Part shown: positions 23,885 to 35,084 of the stretch, in pieces
Layout: each line of letters opens with the position of its first letter
How positions within the stretch are numbered: the first letter of the stretch is position 1
Source of the DNA: Ascidia mentula
Taxonomy: Eukaryota; Chordata; Ascidiacea; Phlebobranchia; Ascidiidae
NCBI GenBank assembly: GCA_947561715.1
Contig: OX387204.1
Coordinates: 19,287,001 to 19,351,000 of the forward strand
Length of the DNA stretch: 64,000 bases
Reading direction: 5' to 3'
Made by a program: the position numbers and the translations under genes
The notes under the pieces: model-generated
Seen by the model: only the letters and a program-made list of their open reading frames with translations
Told to the model about the DNA's origin: nothing
The model's database searches: none

Positions 23885-24870
23885 GGTGCTTCTGTTCCAT
23901 GTAAGTTCTTTTTAATGTGATTTTTGTAATATTCTTTCATCACCATTGCTCTCTTTTTCAACTTGCAATTGCTTTAGATTTTTGCCACCACAACTATCTC
24001 CCAGAGTGTTCATTATATTTTTTTCATATTGCCATTGTATTTTACAAGGTGGTAGTTATTGTCAATTATTGCCACACTAACCTTCCACTGCAGTTTGCGT
24101 TTGACTTGTTGCATTCGTCAATTACTCATATATGATTAGTGCTAGGTTGAAAACATTTTCAAGTGCTTGTATCCTGTGTGATTTTGTCCTGTTTCACTTC
24201 ACTATTCAATCATCACTTTACATTTTTGCTGGCATACATTCTCGCTAGTTTCTCTTCTTTTGTTTTTGTTCAAACAATCACTTGTTTTATTTCTACTTTT
24301 CACAACGATTAGGTTTTTGTGTAAATAGTAGAAATTATTACTTCCATGCATCTCAAATTGTTTGATTTCCTTGATCAATTTCTCATGGTTTTGTAAATTC
24401 AGTATACTTGTCATTTCCTGGGTCAGAACCACTTTAGTTTGCAAGCTGGTCTATCTCGTCAGCATAAAGTGTAATCTTGTGGCAGAAGAATGAATTGTTT
24501 ATGTATTTATGTTCATCAAAATTTTACAGAAATGAAAATTAATTTTCAGGTGGTTTTACAGATAGGTTAGGGTCTGGTACTGCAGCATTTGTGAATGGAT
24601 TGGCAGGAATGGACCAGTGAGTTTTTTGTATTTATTTATTTTCGTTATCAGTTTATTATCTGGTCCTTCACGATATTGTTGATATTCGACTAAGATTGCA
24701 AAAAAATAAACAACCTAAATATGTTTTGTGTTTGAATCTATTGAAACTTGACTCAAATGCAACAAACCAACTAAACAACACACATATGCAAACAACCTTG
24801 ATACTTCGTTTCATGTTAAGATATTCACAACTGCAACAAACACCGCCACTGTTCAATTCCATCATGCATG

Positions 24871-24876
24871 TTTATT
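24871..24876 (-). other. Poly(A) signal of nucleotidyltransferase-TPR gene A
   Basis: Minus-strand AATAAA begins four bases after the TGA stop (24880-24882). Such a short distance is unusual and goes with the shortened C-terminus of this copy. Confidence 0.6.
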
Positions 24877-24879
24877 TAA

Positions 24880-27708
24880 TCACCTCTCCCAGATGTGTAG
24901 AATCTCTGTTATGTTCGTGTAAACTATAGATTGTGGTGAATCCTTGCACCATGAGTGGTGTTTTACTTGAGGTAAAATGTTTTCCATCTGTTTGAGAATT
25001 TCTAAAGCTGCTTTCAACTGACCCTTGTCCTTCATACCAAGAGCCATTCTTTTAAGATGCCAAAACTTCACTTCCACATTCCTCTCAATGCACAATTTCA
25101 CCTCTGGGCTTAAAGTGAATTCATCATAATTGTTAATTTGTTGTTGAAGCATATTATTCTTTTTCAAAATCTTTTCCACAAGATCTTTTACTGGTTTATA
25201 TTTAGCAGCAATACTGAACTCATCTATGATCTGGTTGTTACCAGCAATGGATTGTTCAAAGAATGTGCCATGTTCATATGCTTTTGCTACAGCTGTTAGC
25301 AAATTAGTTTTTTTCAAAAAATCTTCTGTAATACGTCCACTTTCAAAATAGTCATCAAGTAAGTCAAGAGCTTCAAGTGGTCTCTGTAAGCTGATCAGAC
25401 AATTACTCTTCAATATAAAATACACGCTTCTTGTTTCGGGAAGAAAATCCTCTCTCATAGTTTGACATTTCCAGCCTTGGTCCAAAGATGCAATGGCTTC
25501 TTCAAATTGCTTCATTCCATGCAAACTTTGACCCAAGTGGAGTAAACAGCTGTTTAAAACAATGTCATTCTCCTCATTAACATGCAACTGTTGCCTTGCT
25601 TTTATAACCTCTTCACACACTGATTTACTTTCTTGATATTTTTCCAAGCCATTGAGACATGCCAGGTAATATATCAGTCCTTCCATGTTGTACTGTGTAC
25701 TGCTTATCCCTTCTATCTTCATTTCCTGGTAAGCCAATCTTAAATACCGAACAGCTTTGTGGTTTCGATTAAGGTAATAGAAACAAGCTCCCATCCCAGT
25801 TGTGATTTCTATTTTTTTATTGTCCACACCAGCATTTAAAAAATCATAAAAATTTGCTTTTCTGTACCACTTGAGGGCGTTTTTGTATTTGTGATCGTTC
25901 CTCAAACATCTTCCAACATACAAAACTAGCCTGGCAGCCATGTTCATTTCTCCACTAAGTTTTAATAAAGGCAATTCTTTTTTTGCAAGTTGTATGCTCA
26001 AGTTAGTTTCTTGGCAATTACCCAAACAATGTAAATGTACTATCAGCAAATAATGTTTCCATACTTCACTTTCATGTAAGTGCTCTTCTTTATACTTTTC
26101 AATCCATTTTATTGCATACCTAGGTAGTTGTAATGCAATTGCAAGATGAAGAGCCTGGAAGGGAATTGCACAACTTTCTGCATCAAAAAAACTTTCTGTA
26201 CTCAACACATTTTTTTCCTGATAACAATTAATGACATAAAACTGCACCGAAGTTGCAATAGTTAAACAATCTACGATTGATTGTGCTCCTAAACCCCTCT
26301 CCAGGTCAACTGTGGAAGATGGCAAACCAATATGTAGTGGTTGAAGACGATTGTCTTGTTGAGAAGAAGCCTTGTTGTAAATTCTCAACCTAATTTCACA
26401 AGCGACAGCCAGAGAAAACTGTAGTTGTGCATGTTGATCACTGGTTATGATTTGGTGTTGGAGAAGTTCATCAACAATCTTAAAACAGTTTCCTGGAAGA
26501 CAATCAAAAAGGTTTCCCAAAATCTGAACAAATATGGAGCAGCTACGGTATACAAATCGCTTGATATCCAAATTATTATTTTTTATCACCATCACATGTG
26601 TCTTTATCAGGGAGTAGAGTTGACAATCTTTTTCTACCTGCATCATTTTTTCTCTACAAAATACCGGTTTGTATGAAATATTTTTTTCAATTTCTATTTG
26701 AAAATTTTTGAAAGTGTTCCTGCTGCCATAAACGAAGCATGTCATTGTCAACATATCTGCCAAGTGATATCCCTCCTTTAAATCTACCTCTGTCTCTAGG
26801 TACATTGCCATCTCACTAACTGGTTTGATCAGCTCAGTGATCCATGGCTTCTTCTTTGTTTTTGTTTGTCTTCCTAATGGATTCTTGCTAGCTTGTGGAG
26901 CAAACCCATCAGGACAAATCCCACATGGAGTGTATTTATCATAAAACCAGTTGTTTATTTTCATAAATGGATGATTTAAACATGGAATGGCCAAGAACTT
27001 AAGGATGGTTTCACCCAATCGAACAAGAATCATTTGAAAAACTGTAGCAAACCATCTGAAATATTCAAGCGTGTTTTCATAATCTTCATCAAGTTGAATG
27101 CCATCTTCTAAGACAATAATATTTTCAAAATCAGAATATGGAGTAATTTCTTTCCTGGCAAGAGATCCCATTCCAACCAGTGCAAACTTGCAAGGTGGTT
27201 CCCCCATTATGGTAGTTGTGCATGTTGCAATTTGTTGCATTATGTTTTTGTACTGGTTTGTCACAAAATCCTGGAATTCCCTGATGTATTTAACTCTTTG
27301 TTTTCGTTGAGCAGCTAGTTCAGTTTCTTTCAAGTCATCACTGATTGGTTTTAACTTTTCCAAGATCTGTTTTGTTGTTTCACGAAACACGTTAATTGCT
27401 TGTTTAGCTTCAGCTACAGCATCATCAACCAAACTAGTATCCAACTTAGAAGCATTGGCCAAAGTTAAAATGTGCAAACATAAATCAGTGAGATCCTTTT
27501 TAATTTCTTCAACATTATCAGGTTCATGTATAATAGCTGATGTCATCAAAGCAACACTCTGAATGAGGCTGATCTTATCAGGACTCTTCTCTTTGAAAAC
27601 AAGTCCCAGTTTATGAAGAAGTTTTGCTGATTCTCTGGGATTGATTTCTTCTCCATTTGGTGAACATTCCTTTTTCAGTTCATGAACAATTTTTCGTTCT
27701 TTGGCCAT
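24880..27708 (-). CDS. Nucleotidyltransferase-TPR protein A (GlnD/DUF294-like), intronless
   Basis: A single open frame of 942 codons from the first ATG at 27708; the frame extends upstream to 27735 without an ATG. The chosen start leaves 18 residues before GEEINP, as in paralogue B. Layout: N-terminal helical, TPR-like segment (about 20-130); nucleotidyltransferase core with GMGSLARKEITPYSDFEN, whose GS and D193/E195 fit the polymerase-beta-type hG[GS]...[DE]h[DE] motif; then CPDGFAPQASKNPLGRQ, resembling the ASNPxWR block of DUF294/GlnD enzymes; a helical module with AVACEIRLRIYNKASSQQDN, also GlnD-like; then helical TPR-like repeats from about 530 to the end. Proteins of this kind transfer a nucleotide to a protein or small molecule; the substrate is unknown. 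Against paralogue B it stops about 140 residues early, shortly after QSIVYTNITEILH, with an AATAAA four bases past the stop. Tail-to-tail with SLC17 copy 2. Confidence 0.8.
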   Translation of the reverse strand: MAKERKIVHELKKECSPNGEEINPRESAKLLHKLGLVFKEKSPDKISLIQSVALMTSAIIHEPDNVEEIKKDLTDLCLHILTLANASKLDTSLVDDAVAEAKQAINVFRETTKQILEKLKPISDDLKETELAAQRKQRVKYIREFQDFVTNQYKNIMQQIATCTTTIMGEPPCKFALVGMGSLARKEITPYSDFENIIVLEDGIQLDEDYENTLEYFRWFATVFQMILVRLGETILKFLAIPCLNHPFMKINNWFYDKYTPCGICPDGFAPQASKNPLGRQTKTKKKPWITELIKPVSEMAMYLETEVDLKEGYHLADMLTMTCFVYGSRNTFKNFQIEIEKNISYKPVFCREKMMQVEKDCQLYSLIKTHVMVIKNNNLDIKRFVYRSCSIFVQILGNLFDCLPGNCFKIVDELLQHQIITSDQHAQLQFSLAVACEIRLRIYNKASSQQDNRLQPLHIGLPSSTVDLERGLGAQSIVDCLTIATSVQFYVINCYQEKNVLSTESFFDAESCAIPFQALHLAIALQLPRYAIKWIEKYKEEHLHESEVWKHYLLIVHLHCLGNCQETNLSIQLAKKELPLLKLSGEMNMAARLVLYVGRCLRNDHKYKNALKWYRKANFYDFLNAGVDNKKIEITTGMGACFYYLNRNHKAVRYLRLAYQEMKIEGISSTQYNMEGLIYYLACLNGLEKYQESKSVCEEVIKARQQLHVNEENDIVLNSCLLHLGQSLHGMKQFEEAIASLDQGWKCQTMREDFLPETRSVYFILKSNCLISLQRPLEALDLLDDYFESGRITEDFLKKTNLLTAVAKAYEHGTFFEQSIAGNNQIIDEFSIAAKYKPVKDLVEKILKKNNMLQQQINNYDEFTLSPEVKLCIERNVEVKFWHLKRMALGMKDKGQLKAALEILKQMENILPQVKHHSWCKDSPQSIVYTNITEILHIWER

Positions 27709-30242
27709 TGGTGTGTTTAAATGCAGGAAGGTCACATTATCAGTCTAATTATGTTTAATTTAATTTTATGTGTGCTTGACCAAAATTTAAATATATAAAT
27801 TTATTTCATTGAAATTTCATATTTTTTTCATGTATGATAGTTGTTGTAGGTTTGGGTTTGTTTATCAAAATGTTTCTCTTTAGTTGTTTTACTCAAAATA
27901 TCAACATACTGTCTGTAAAATTATCACTAATTGGTCAAATCTGACCACTGTCTGCCACATTTTGCATGTTATTTGCCTGATCTACTTGCAATGAAACATC
28001 TTTCCAATGAAACTGTTAGTTACAAGCCAACATACCTCCAAAGAGTTTACACCAGTTAAAATATGATTGCATCATTTAGCTATATTGTAACGTAATTTTA
28101 CGTTACATAACAATGTGCATTTATGGAAGTAGGTTGCATGGTCAGTAAGTCATTGTTCGGAATTTCTCATCATTGGGTTGGGTAAAGTCATAAGTAGGTC
28201 GTCTTGCCGGGCGTGTTCATTTCAAACTGTAGCGTTAGCAACGGTTGTGTATTCACGTGATTTGTGTCCTATGTGTCCTTTCCAACTGTTTTTCAACTGT
28301 TTTGGTGTCATATTAATGTTAAGACATGTGTAGTTTCCAAGCAACTGTTGCGTTGTCAAGTGATGTGAGTGGCCAGTTTGAAATGTTTGGTGTGGTAGCT
28401 ATAAGAGATGAAAGGCGTTTTTAAGACGCTAGAGGTTTTCTTGTGTGACTGTCCTGTATCGTCTTTCAAACGACCTGTCTTTGTTTAACTGTCCGCTGAT
28501 CGTTGGTCTTTTGTATTTTCGCTCTATATATAAGTGTGCGTGGTTTGCAGTGTGCGCGTGAGTTAGTGGTAACTATTTGTAATTCGGTTTTGTTCAATTC
28601 TGTCTGGACGTTTGGGCGTAAATTCACTCAGTTTGGCGTTGGTATAATTGCGCATGTTAATTTCGTATCCAAAATTGTTCGTGGTAAATAAATATTGGTG
28701 TAGTGTTTGCATGGAGAGTTAAGTAAAGTCAGGTTAGGAAAACACAACAATTAGAACTCACGTGCGATCTAATGTCAAATGCGCTAATCAAATAGGATTT
28801 CCATCGATCATAAATAATATTGTTAAGACCAAATTCGAGACTCATATTTGACATAATAGGTCGCAACAATATGACATCACAAACACATAAAGGTGCCATA
28901 AAATTCTCATATCAACAATATTTAATCTTCAGCCCACACTTTCCTAATTTTCCACCCCATAAATATCAATAATGCAATATATATTTATCACAATTGTCTG
29001 CGAGGCATGATTAACTGAATGGAAACAAAATTGTATTGCCACTTTCCTGAATGTCGCAAACCATTCTCCCATCACATGACAAGTGTGGAGTCAATATTTG
29101 TGTTTGCCAAGTAAAGGAAGGGACCTGGTCAACATTTCTTGTTTTCCAGTATAAAAGTTAATGGATAACTTTAATATTGACCAACATGCAATTGTGAATC
29201 TTGTATTGCTGATGCTGACTTCAATCCATTGTGAAAAAAAAATTTTTTCTTAATTTGATTCTTAGAAATATTATAAACCACTTTCAGTTTAATGATTTTA
29301 TTTGCTATAAAAGAGTGTTTTTCCTATATTGCTCCAATTCCAAATGTGAAAGATCCATTATTTATTTACTTTAATTTCAATACAACAAACGATTTCACAA
29401 AAAACGTTTTGAATTTCTGCAACTAGTTTCATTATTATAATATTTGGCAAGAAAAAGTTTTTGAATAGCGTTTTCTGGCAAACTTTAAAAGTTGGTGAGA
29501 GTTGAAAACCTCATCAGGAATAACAACCAGTATATCTGCTGTGTACGTTGTCCATGTTATTTACCACATGACACAACAATACCTAAAGAAATCTGGGTGA
29601 AATGGTTGAGTTGTAGTTCATTAACTATGTTATTTTTAGAGGAAGTTTGCCCACAAAATCATGTCAACATGTAGATTCCTCGTATTTCTAATTGTGTACA
29701 TTACAACTCACAAACACTTGCAGTTTGGAATACATGGGCTATATATCTAATGGTGGCAAATATAGAGAATTTTATTCTTTGTAGTTAAAGGTATTTAACA
29801 TGAGGAAATATTAAAATTTGCTCGAATTGGTTACTTGTTGCTGTTTCTATTTTTTGCAGAATAACTGTCAATTCTGTTAGATTAAAGATAACAAATTAAC
29901 CCAAATAGTTCAGTGTCCAATGTTTCAGTTGTTCTTTATCAATCTTTTTCTGATGAGACTACAAAATAAACCTATCAAGTCCCACACCAACATAAATCAA
30001 CATAAAATCATTTTTTGAACTGATACAACTATGTACATTATAACACGACCACATGTCACATGACAAAAACCAAGAAGTGAAAACGTGAAACAAACATAAC
30101 TAAAATTTCAACATGCCTAATTTTGTATCATAGACCTGCAAGGATGAAACCACCGGTCAAGATCAGCAATTAAAGGGCATTTTTTAAGCAAATGTGGTAG
30201 GGTGCATAAACCAATGAAAATAAATTCCTTCAAACTAAATAG
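27709..30242. other. Intergenic 2.5 kb between nucleotidyltransferase-TPR genes A and B
   Basis: AT-rich with no convincing exon on either strand. Features seen: a perfect 22-base palindrome at 28086-28107 (TGTAACGTAA, two T, TTACGTTACA); a TATA-like CTATATATAAG near 28524; and AATAAATA near 28687. These lie within a more GC-rich patch (28.2-28.7 kb) of unknown nature. The promoter of gene A must lie in its left part. Confidence 0.45.
28086..28107. repeat. Perfect 22-base palindrome
   Basis: Two 10-base arms (TGTAACGTAA and its complement) around TT, about 380 bases upstream of the gene A start codon. It could be a regulatory dimer site or the end of an old insertion. Confidence 0.7.
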
Positions 30243-33200
30243 TTACTCCAAAAGTCCTTTGATGTACTTTAAATAGTTTGTTACATGAGGATTTGTACAA
30301 AATTGTTCGAGATTTAGCGCAGATTTTTTTCTGAGTAAATTTGGTTGTTTCAAATATCGATTTTCAACATTGTAAAATATCGATGGTGAACAGTTGGTTT
30401 GAGGAAGTTGTGTTTCACCCAACATTGCTTTACATCGAACATAAGCTGATGCAACTTGTAGGAATCTGGGTTCATTGCAACAGTTGTCATACCAGAACTG
30501 ACAAAACTTAATTGCATGTTCAGCTGCTTTGATGCATTCTCTGTGGAGTTCACAGCGAAAAAGTTGTTCAACTAGGTGAACTGCAATAAGAAGACTTGTT
30601 TCATCTGTATGTGATGTTTGTCCATAGAAAGCATATTTAAAAGCTTTTTTTACATAGATCAAAGCCTCATCATCTTTTTCCTGTTTGTACAAAATCTGTG
30701 ATATTTGATAATAAACTACTTTCTGCAATCCATGACTATCAACCCAACCATGATTTTGAACTTGTGGCAAAATGATTTCTTGTTTTTTTAAGTTATTTAA
30801 AGCTTCTTGCAATTGGCCATTTTCTATCAAGCTGTGAGCCAATCTTCCCAAGTGTAAACATTTCACAACCTTATGTTTTTCCATGCATAACTTCACCTCT
30901 GGGCTTAAAGTGGACTCATGATAATGTTCAATTTGTTGTTGAAGTTTCATATTTTTTTGAATGATGTCACTGATTAATTTTCGTCGAGGTTTGGATTGTT
31001 TTCCATTTCCAAACATTTCAATAATCTTATTGTTCAACAAAATAGCTGGTTCCAGGAATGTGCATTGCTCTGACACTTCAGCTACATTCCGAAATAATGA
31101 GTAGTGTGAGGTAAAATCACTTGTTACATTTTCACTTGCATAATAACCATTCAGCAAATCTAGGGCTTCGGGCTGCCTCTGTAGTTTAATCAAGCATTCA
31201 CATTTTTCGATAATATATGAGCTTCTTGTTTCTAGTTGAAAATCTTCTTTAATTTTTTCGCACTTCCATGCTCTGTCAAGGTAAACAAGAGCTTCTTCAT
31301 ATTTTTCCAAGCCCATCAAACTGCCACCCAATTGCATTAACATGGTGTTTATGAACACATCAGTATCTTCGTCAACATGTAATTTGGATCTTGCATTTAG
31401 GGCTTCTTCACATACTGATTTAGCTTTTTCAAATTTTTGTAGACGATTAAGACAAACAACATAATGACCAATTATTTCAAAATAATCTAAGTCATCTCCT
31501 TTTGTTTCCATCACAGCTCCCATATTTTCATATGCGAACCTCAAATATTTTATTGCTTTTTGGTTACGTTTAAGTTTTTTAAAGCAATCTCCCATTCCAC
31601 GGTTAATATTTACCAAGTCTGTGTTGAACCATTTAGAAATGCCAAAAAAATAATAGAAATTAGCCTTTCTGTACCACTTCAAGGCTTGCTTGTATTTTTT
31701 TAGTTCTACCAAGCACCGACCACACACAATACATAGCTCAGCAGCTATTTCCATCAATCCATGTGTTCTGGCAATGGGTAAATTCTTTCTAATAAGTTGT
31801 ACACACCTGCTGTATTCTCCACATCCTCTTAAACAATCCAAATATGTAACCAGCATTAATAATTCTTCAAAAATGTTTTGACACAAGTGTTTATTCTCCT
31901 TTGTCCATTTGATTGCAAATCTGTACAGTTTAAGTGCATATGCAATATTTTGGGCCTGACAACATGTTTCTGGTACAAAATGATATAAATCGCTATAACT
32001 TATGGCAGGCTCAAAACATGTGTCAATATAAACCTGTAGTTGTGAAGCAGTAACCAAACAATCCACAATGGCCCGAGCTCCAATGCTTTGCTCTAAATCA
32101 TTAACACAAGATGGCAATCCAACAAACAATGGTTGAATGCGATTATCTTGTTGAGAAGAAGCCTTGCTGTAAATTCTCAACCTAATTTCACAAGCGACAG
32201 CCAGAGAAAACTGTAGTTGTGCATGTTGATCACTGGTTATGATTTGGCGTTGGAGAAGTTCATCAACAATATTAAAACAGTTAATGGGGGTGCAATTATA
32301 CAAACGACCCAAAACCTGAATAAACAGGGTGGAACTTCTGTATGCAAACCTTTTGATATCTAATATGAGTTCAACAGACTTATCAAGACGTGTTTTAAGT
32401 AAAGAATACAGTTGCATATCTCTTTCCAACTGCTGTTTATATGTGGTGTTAAATACAGGAGTGCCATTTAGACTTTTTGTTATTCTTTTCTGAAAAAAGT
32501 CATATGTTGTCACATTTCCATACACAAAACAAGTTTGAGTCAACATGTCTGCCAAGTGATACCCTTCCTTTAAATCTTCTTCAGTATCCAAGAACCTAAC
32601 CATCTCACTAACTGGTTTGATCAGCTCAGTGATCCATGGCTTCTTCTTTGTTTTTGTTTGTCTTCCTAATGGATTCTTGCTAGCTTGTGGAGCAAACCCA
32701 TCAGGACAAATCCCACATGGAGTGTATTTATCAAAAAACCAGTTGTTTTCTTTGTTAAATTGATCATTTAAACATGGAATGGCCATAAACTTGAGGATGG
32801 TTTCACCCAATCGAACAAGAATCATTTGGAAAACTGAAGCAAACCATCTGAAGTATTTCAATTTGTTTGCATAATTTTTATCAAGTTGAATGCCCTCCTC
32901 TAAGACAATGATATTTTCAAAATCAGAATATGGAGTAATTTCTTTCCTGGCTAAAGATCCCATTCCAACCAGTGCAAACTTGCATGGTGGTTCCCCCATT
33001 ATGGTAGTTGTGCATGTTGCAATTAGTTGCATTACTTCTGTGTATTGTTTGGTGACGTAATCTTGTAATCCTCTGATGTATTTAACTCTCTGCATTCTGA
33101 CTTCAGTAAGTTCATCTCCCTTCAAGTCATCACTGATTGGTTTCAAACTTTTTAGTTTCTGTTTTGTTGTTTCACGAAACACTTTAATTGCTTGTTTAGC

Positions 33201-33500
33201 TTCAGCTACTGCTTCATCAACCAAACTAGTATCCAACTTTGAAGCATTGGCCAAAGTTAAAATGTGCAAACATAAATCAGTGAGATCCTTTTTAATTTCT
33301 TCAACATTATCAGGTTCACGTATAATAGCTGATGTCATCAAAGCAACACTCTGAATGAGGTTGATCTTATCAGGACTCTTCTCTTTGTACACAAGTCCCA
33401 GTTTATGAAGAAGTTTTGCTGATTCTTTTGGGTTGATTTCTTCCCCATTTGGTTTACACTGATTTCTCAGTTCTTCAGTAATGCTTTGTTCATTTAGCAT
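30243..33500 (-). CDS. Nucleotidyltransferase-TPR protein B (GlnD/DUF294-like), intronless
   Basis: A single open frame; ATGs at 33515 (1090 residues) and 33500 (1085). I prefer 33500 because it gives the same N-terminal length before GEEINP as gene A. Nucleotidyltransferase motif GMGSLARKEITPYSDFEN is intact with D193/E195 from that start, followed by CPDGFAPQASKNPLGRQ and the helical module AVACEIRLRIYSKASSQQDN. The C-terminal half (about 540-1085) is a long array of TPR-like helix pairs, for example KQALKWYRKANFYYFFG, QKAIKYLRFAYENM and EKAKSVCEEALNARSKL. The end, with the word SPSIFY also seen as SPSVFY in copy C, shows that this is the full-length form. Close tandem copy of gene A on the same strand, 2.5 kb away. 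A regulatory or sensing role for the TPR part is inference. Confidence 0.82.
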   Translation of the reverse strand: MLNEQSITEELRNQCKPNGEEINPKESAKLLHKLGLVYKEKSPDKINLIQSVALMTSAIIREPDNVEEIKKDLTDLCLHILTLANASKLDTSLVDEAVAEAKQAIKVFRETTKQKLKSLKPISDDLKGDELTEVRMQRVKYIRGLQDYVTKQYTEVMQLIATCTTTIMGEPPCKFALVGMGSLARKEITPYSDFENIIVLEEGIQLDKNYANKLKYFRWFASVFQMILVRLGETILKFMAIPCLNDQFNKENNWFFDKYTPCGICPDGFAPQASKNPLGRQTKTKKKPWITELIKPVSEMVRFLDTEEDLKEGYHLADMLTQTCFVYGNVTTYDFFQKRITKSLNGTPVFNTTYKQQLERDMQLYSLLKTRLDKSVELILDIKRFAYRSSTLFIQVLGRLYNCTPINCFNIVDELLQRQIITSDQHAQLQFSLAVACEIRLRIYSKASSQQDNRIQPLFVGLPSCVNDLEQSIGARAIVDCLVTASQLQVYIDTCFEPAISYSDLYHFVPETCCQAQNIAYALKLYRFAIKWTKENKHLCQNIFEELLMLVTYLDCLRGCGEYSRCVQLIRKNLPIARTHGLMEIAAELCIVCGRCLVELKKYKQALKWYRKANFYYFFGISKWFNTDLVNINRGMGDCFKKLKRNQKAIKYLRFAYENMGAVMETKGDDLDYFEIIGHYVVCLNRLQKFEKAKSVCEEALNARSKLHVDEDTDVFINTMLMQLGGSLMGLEKYEEALVYLDRAWKCEKIKEDFQLETRSSYIIEKCECLIKLQRQPEALDLLNGYYASENVTSDFTSHYSLFRNVAEVSEQCTFLEPAILLNNKIIEMFGNGKQSKPRRKLISDIIQKNMKLQQQIEHYHESTLSPEVKLCMEKHKVVKCLHLGRLAHSLIENGQLQEALNNLKKQEIILPQVQNHGWVDSHGLQKVVYYQISQILYKQEKDDEALIYVKKAFKYAFYGQTSHTDETSLLIAVHLVEQLFRCELHRECIKAAEHAIKFCQFWYDNCCNEPRFLQVASAYVRCKAMLGETQLPQTNCSPSIFYNVENRYLKQPNLLRKKSALNLEQFCTNPHVTNYLKYIKGLLE

Positions 33501-34128
33501 TATATTGTAAAGCATTTAAGTGCTTCTCCTTAGTTGTAAATCATGACAGCTGAGATATATGTCATAAGACATTGCGATTACACTTCATTTTTCATAGCCT
33601 TTCCTGCCTGTAACTGCAACATGATACAACACAATATAATGATGGCATACCAACTACTAAGTTATGTGCAATAAATACTGACTTTATTAAAGTCTGGCCG
33701 ATACAAATATGATGCTGACTTAATCATATTTGTTACTAATCTAACCAGTTTATAGCAACAGGATATCACAAATTTGAGCTCAAAATTTTGGTGCAGAAGT
33801 TTAGATACATATACAAAGCTTTTTAGGTGTTATAAGCACATGAAAATTGATCTAAATAACAAATTAATGACACACATAGTTTGTTTCATCAAATTGGATT
33901 ATGACATTTAAAGAAGTGTTTACTTCCCTTACAAAATGTTATGTACATTTTTACATCACATATATCTGCCATGAAACAACTTGCACTAAAACATAGAATA
34001 AAATAAGATAGTTTATAGCCCAGTCAACTTGACACATTAAATTACAACCATTAACTACAGTGAAGACAACATCAAACTTCAACTAACTTTTTAAAGTGTT
34101 GGCAATTCAACTGATGAAATCATCCTTT

Positions 34129-34233
34129 TTACAGTTTAAAGGATCTTTTCCTTTTGACCAACCTCTCCATTGTTGTTGTAATGATATCAGCATCCTTTGT
34201 GCTTTTGTGTGAACAAAAGCTCACAATACATCC
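34129..34233 (-). CDS. Possible last exon of an unidentified gene
   Basis: Minus-strand segment preceded by TTTACAG and reading GCIVSFCSHKS, then KDADIITTTMERLVKRKR and SFKL before a TAA, 34 codons in phase 0. The amphipathic, basic end looks like a protein C-terminus, but I found no upstream exon between 34240 and 35400 and do not recognise the sequence. Chance is a real alternative. Confidence 0.22.
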   Translation of the reverse strand, partial: GCIVSFCSHKSTKDADIITTTMERLVKRKRSFKL

Positions 34234-35084
34234 CTGTAAAGCAGTACACAATTAAATGAGATGATTTTCAATGAGATGATTGACAAAGTTTTTGAATTAA
34301 TTTTTTATCTTCATAAAATTTTTTGGTAAAAATGTAAATAAAAATACACTTCAAAGTTGTGACGCAGCAATAAATTGAATAAGTGACTTTTAAATTGCAA
34401 CTTTTACCTGCTAGAAGAAACACCTTTCAACTTTGTTAAGTAACATAAAAGTCAGGTATAACTTTTGTATTATAATTAACCACTGATTTTGTGGGGATTT
34501 ATGATAACTAAAAAAGCATATATTTTAACAACCAGCAAAGTTTTGCAACAGACTGCAAACAAAGGCAAAACAGTCACATAATAATTGATATTGTACACAA
34601 GAATTCCACACACATGCATTGAACATTTTGAGCAACTCAGCCTTAGTGGTAATGACTAATGAGGAGGCAGACGATTGCACTTGGATGGGTTCTAATCGGC
34701 CGTGTCGGCCCCTGGTTGGCCAAAGCAAAACCCATAAAAACAAAAACGCCCGTTTCACAGAACGTCTCTATGATCTATTTTGACGGACTTACGGCGTTTT
34801 GAGGACAGTTCAATAACACTGGATAAGTGGTTGAGATCGTCTGCTGAAAACGCGATAATCAAACCATGCGATCTTGTTGGTGATCGCACGTGGAGCTGGC
34901 AGGATAGGAACAAAACTTGTAGGTCTTTAAATATAGTTAGTTTGGCAGCTCGTCAAAACAAACATAATGCAGACAGATCTTTCTTGTAAGTGCATGGTAT
35001 GCAATTTTTATTCATACGTTTTAAAAATTTGTGTTGCGCTCATCCGGTTGTAGCGTCAAAAGTGGTTTTCGGTAGATACTTTTA

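Larger units (their letters stand above)
23779..24879. other. Intergenic between SLC17 copy 2 and nucleotidyltransferase-TPR gene A
   Basis: Contains the two convergent 3' UTRs. A 67-base open segment at 24550-24616 is bordered by TTTTCAG and GTGAG and reads GGFTDRLGSGTAAFVNGLAG on the plus strand; it could be a stray exon but has no partner I can find. Nothing else is recognisable. Confidence 0.45.

Noticed and set aside
28082-28740. A palindrome followed by a TATA-like box and an AATAAATA, resembling a solo LTR
   Set aside because: No matching far end, no target-site duplication and no second copy in the window; the words alone are too common.
24880-33500. Reading the intronless nucleotidyltransferase-TPR genes as recent bacterial transfers
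   Set aside because: Only the enzyme motif is bacterial-like; the TPR halves, AT content, codon use and AATAAA signals fit the host, and the absence of introns has other explanations.
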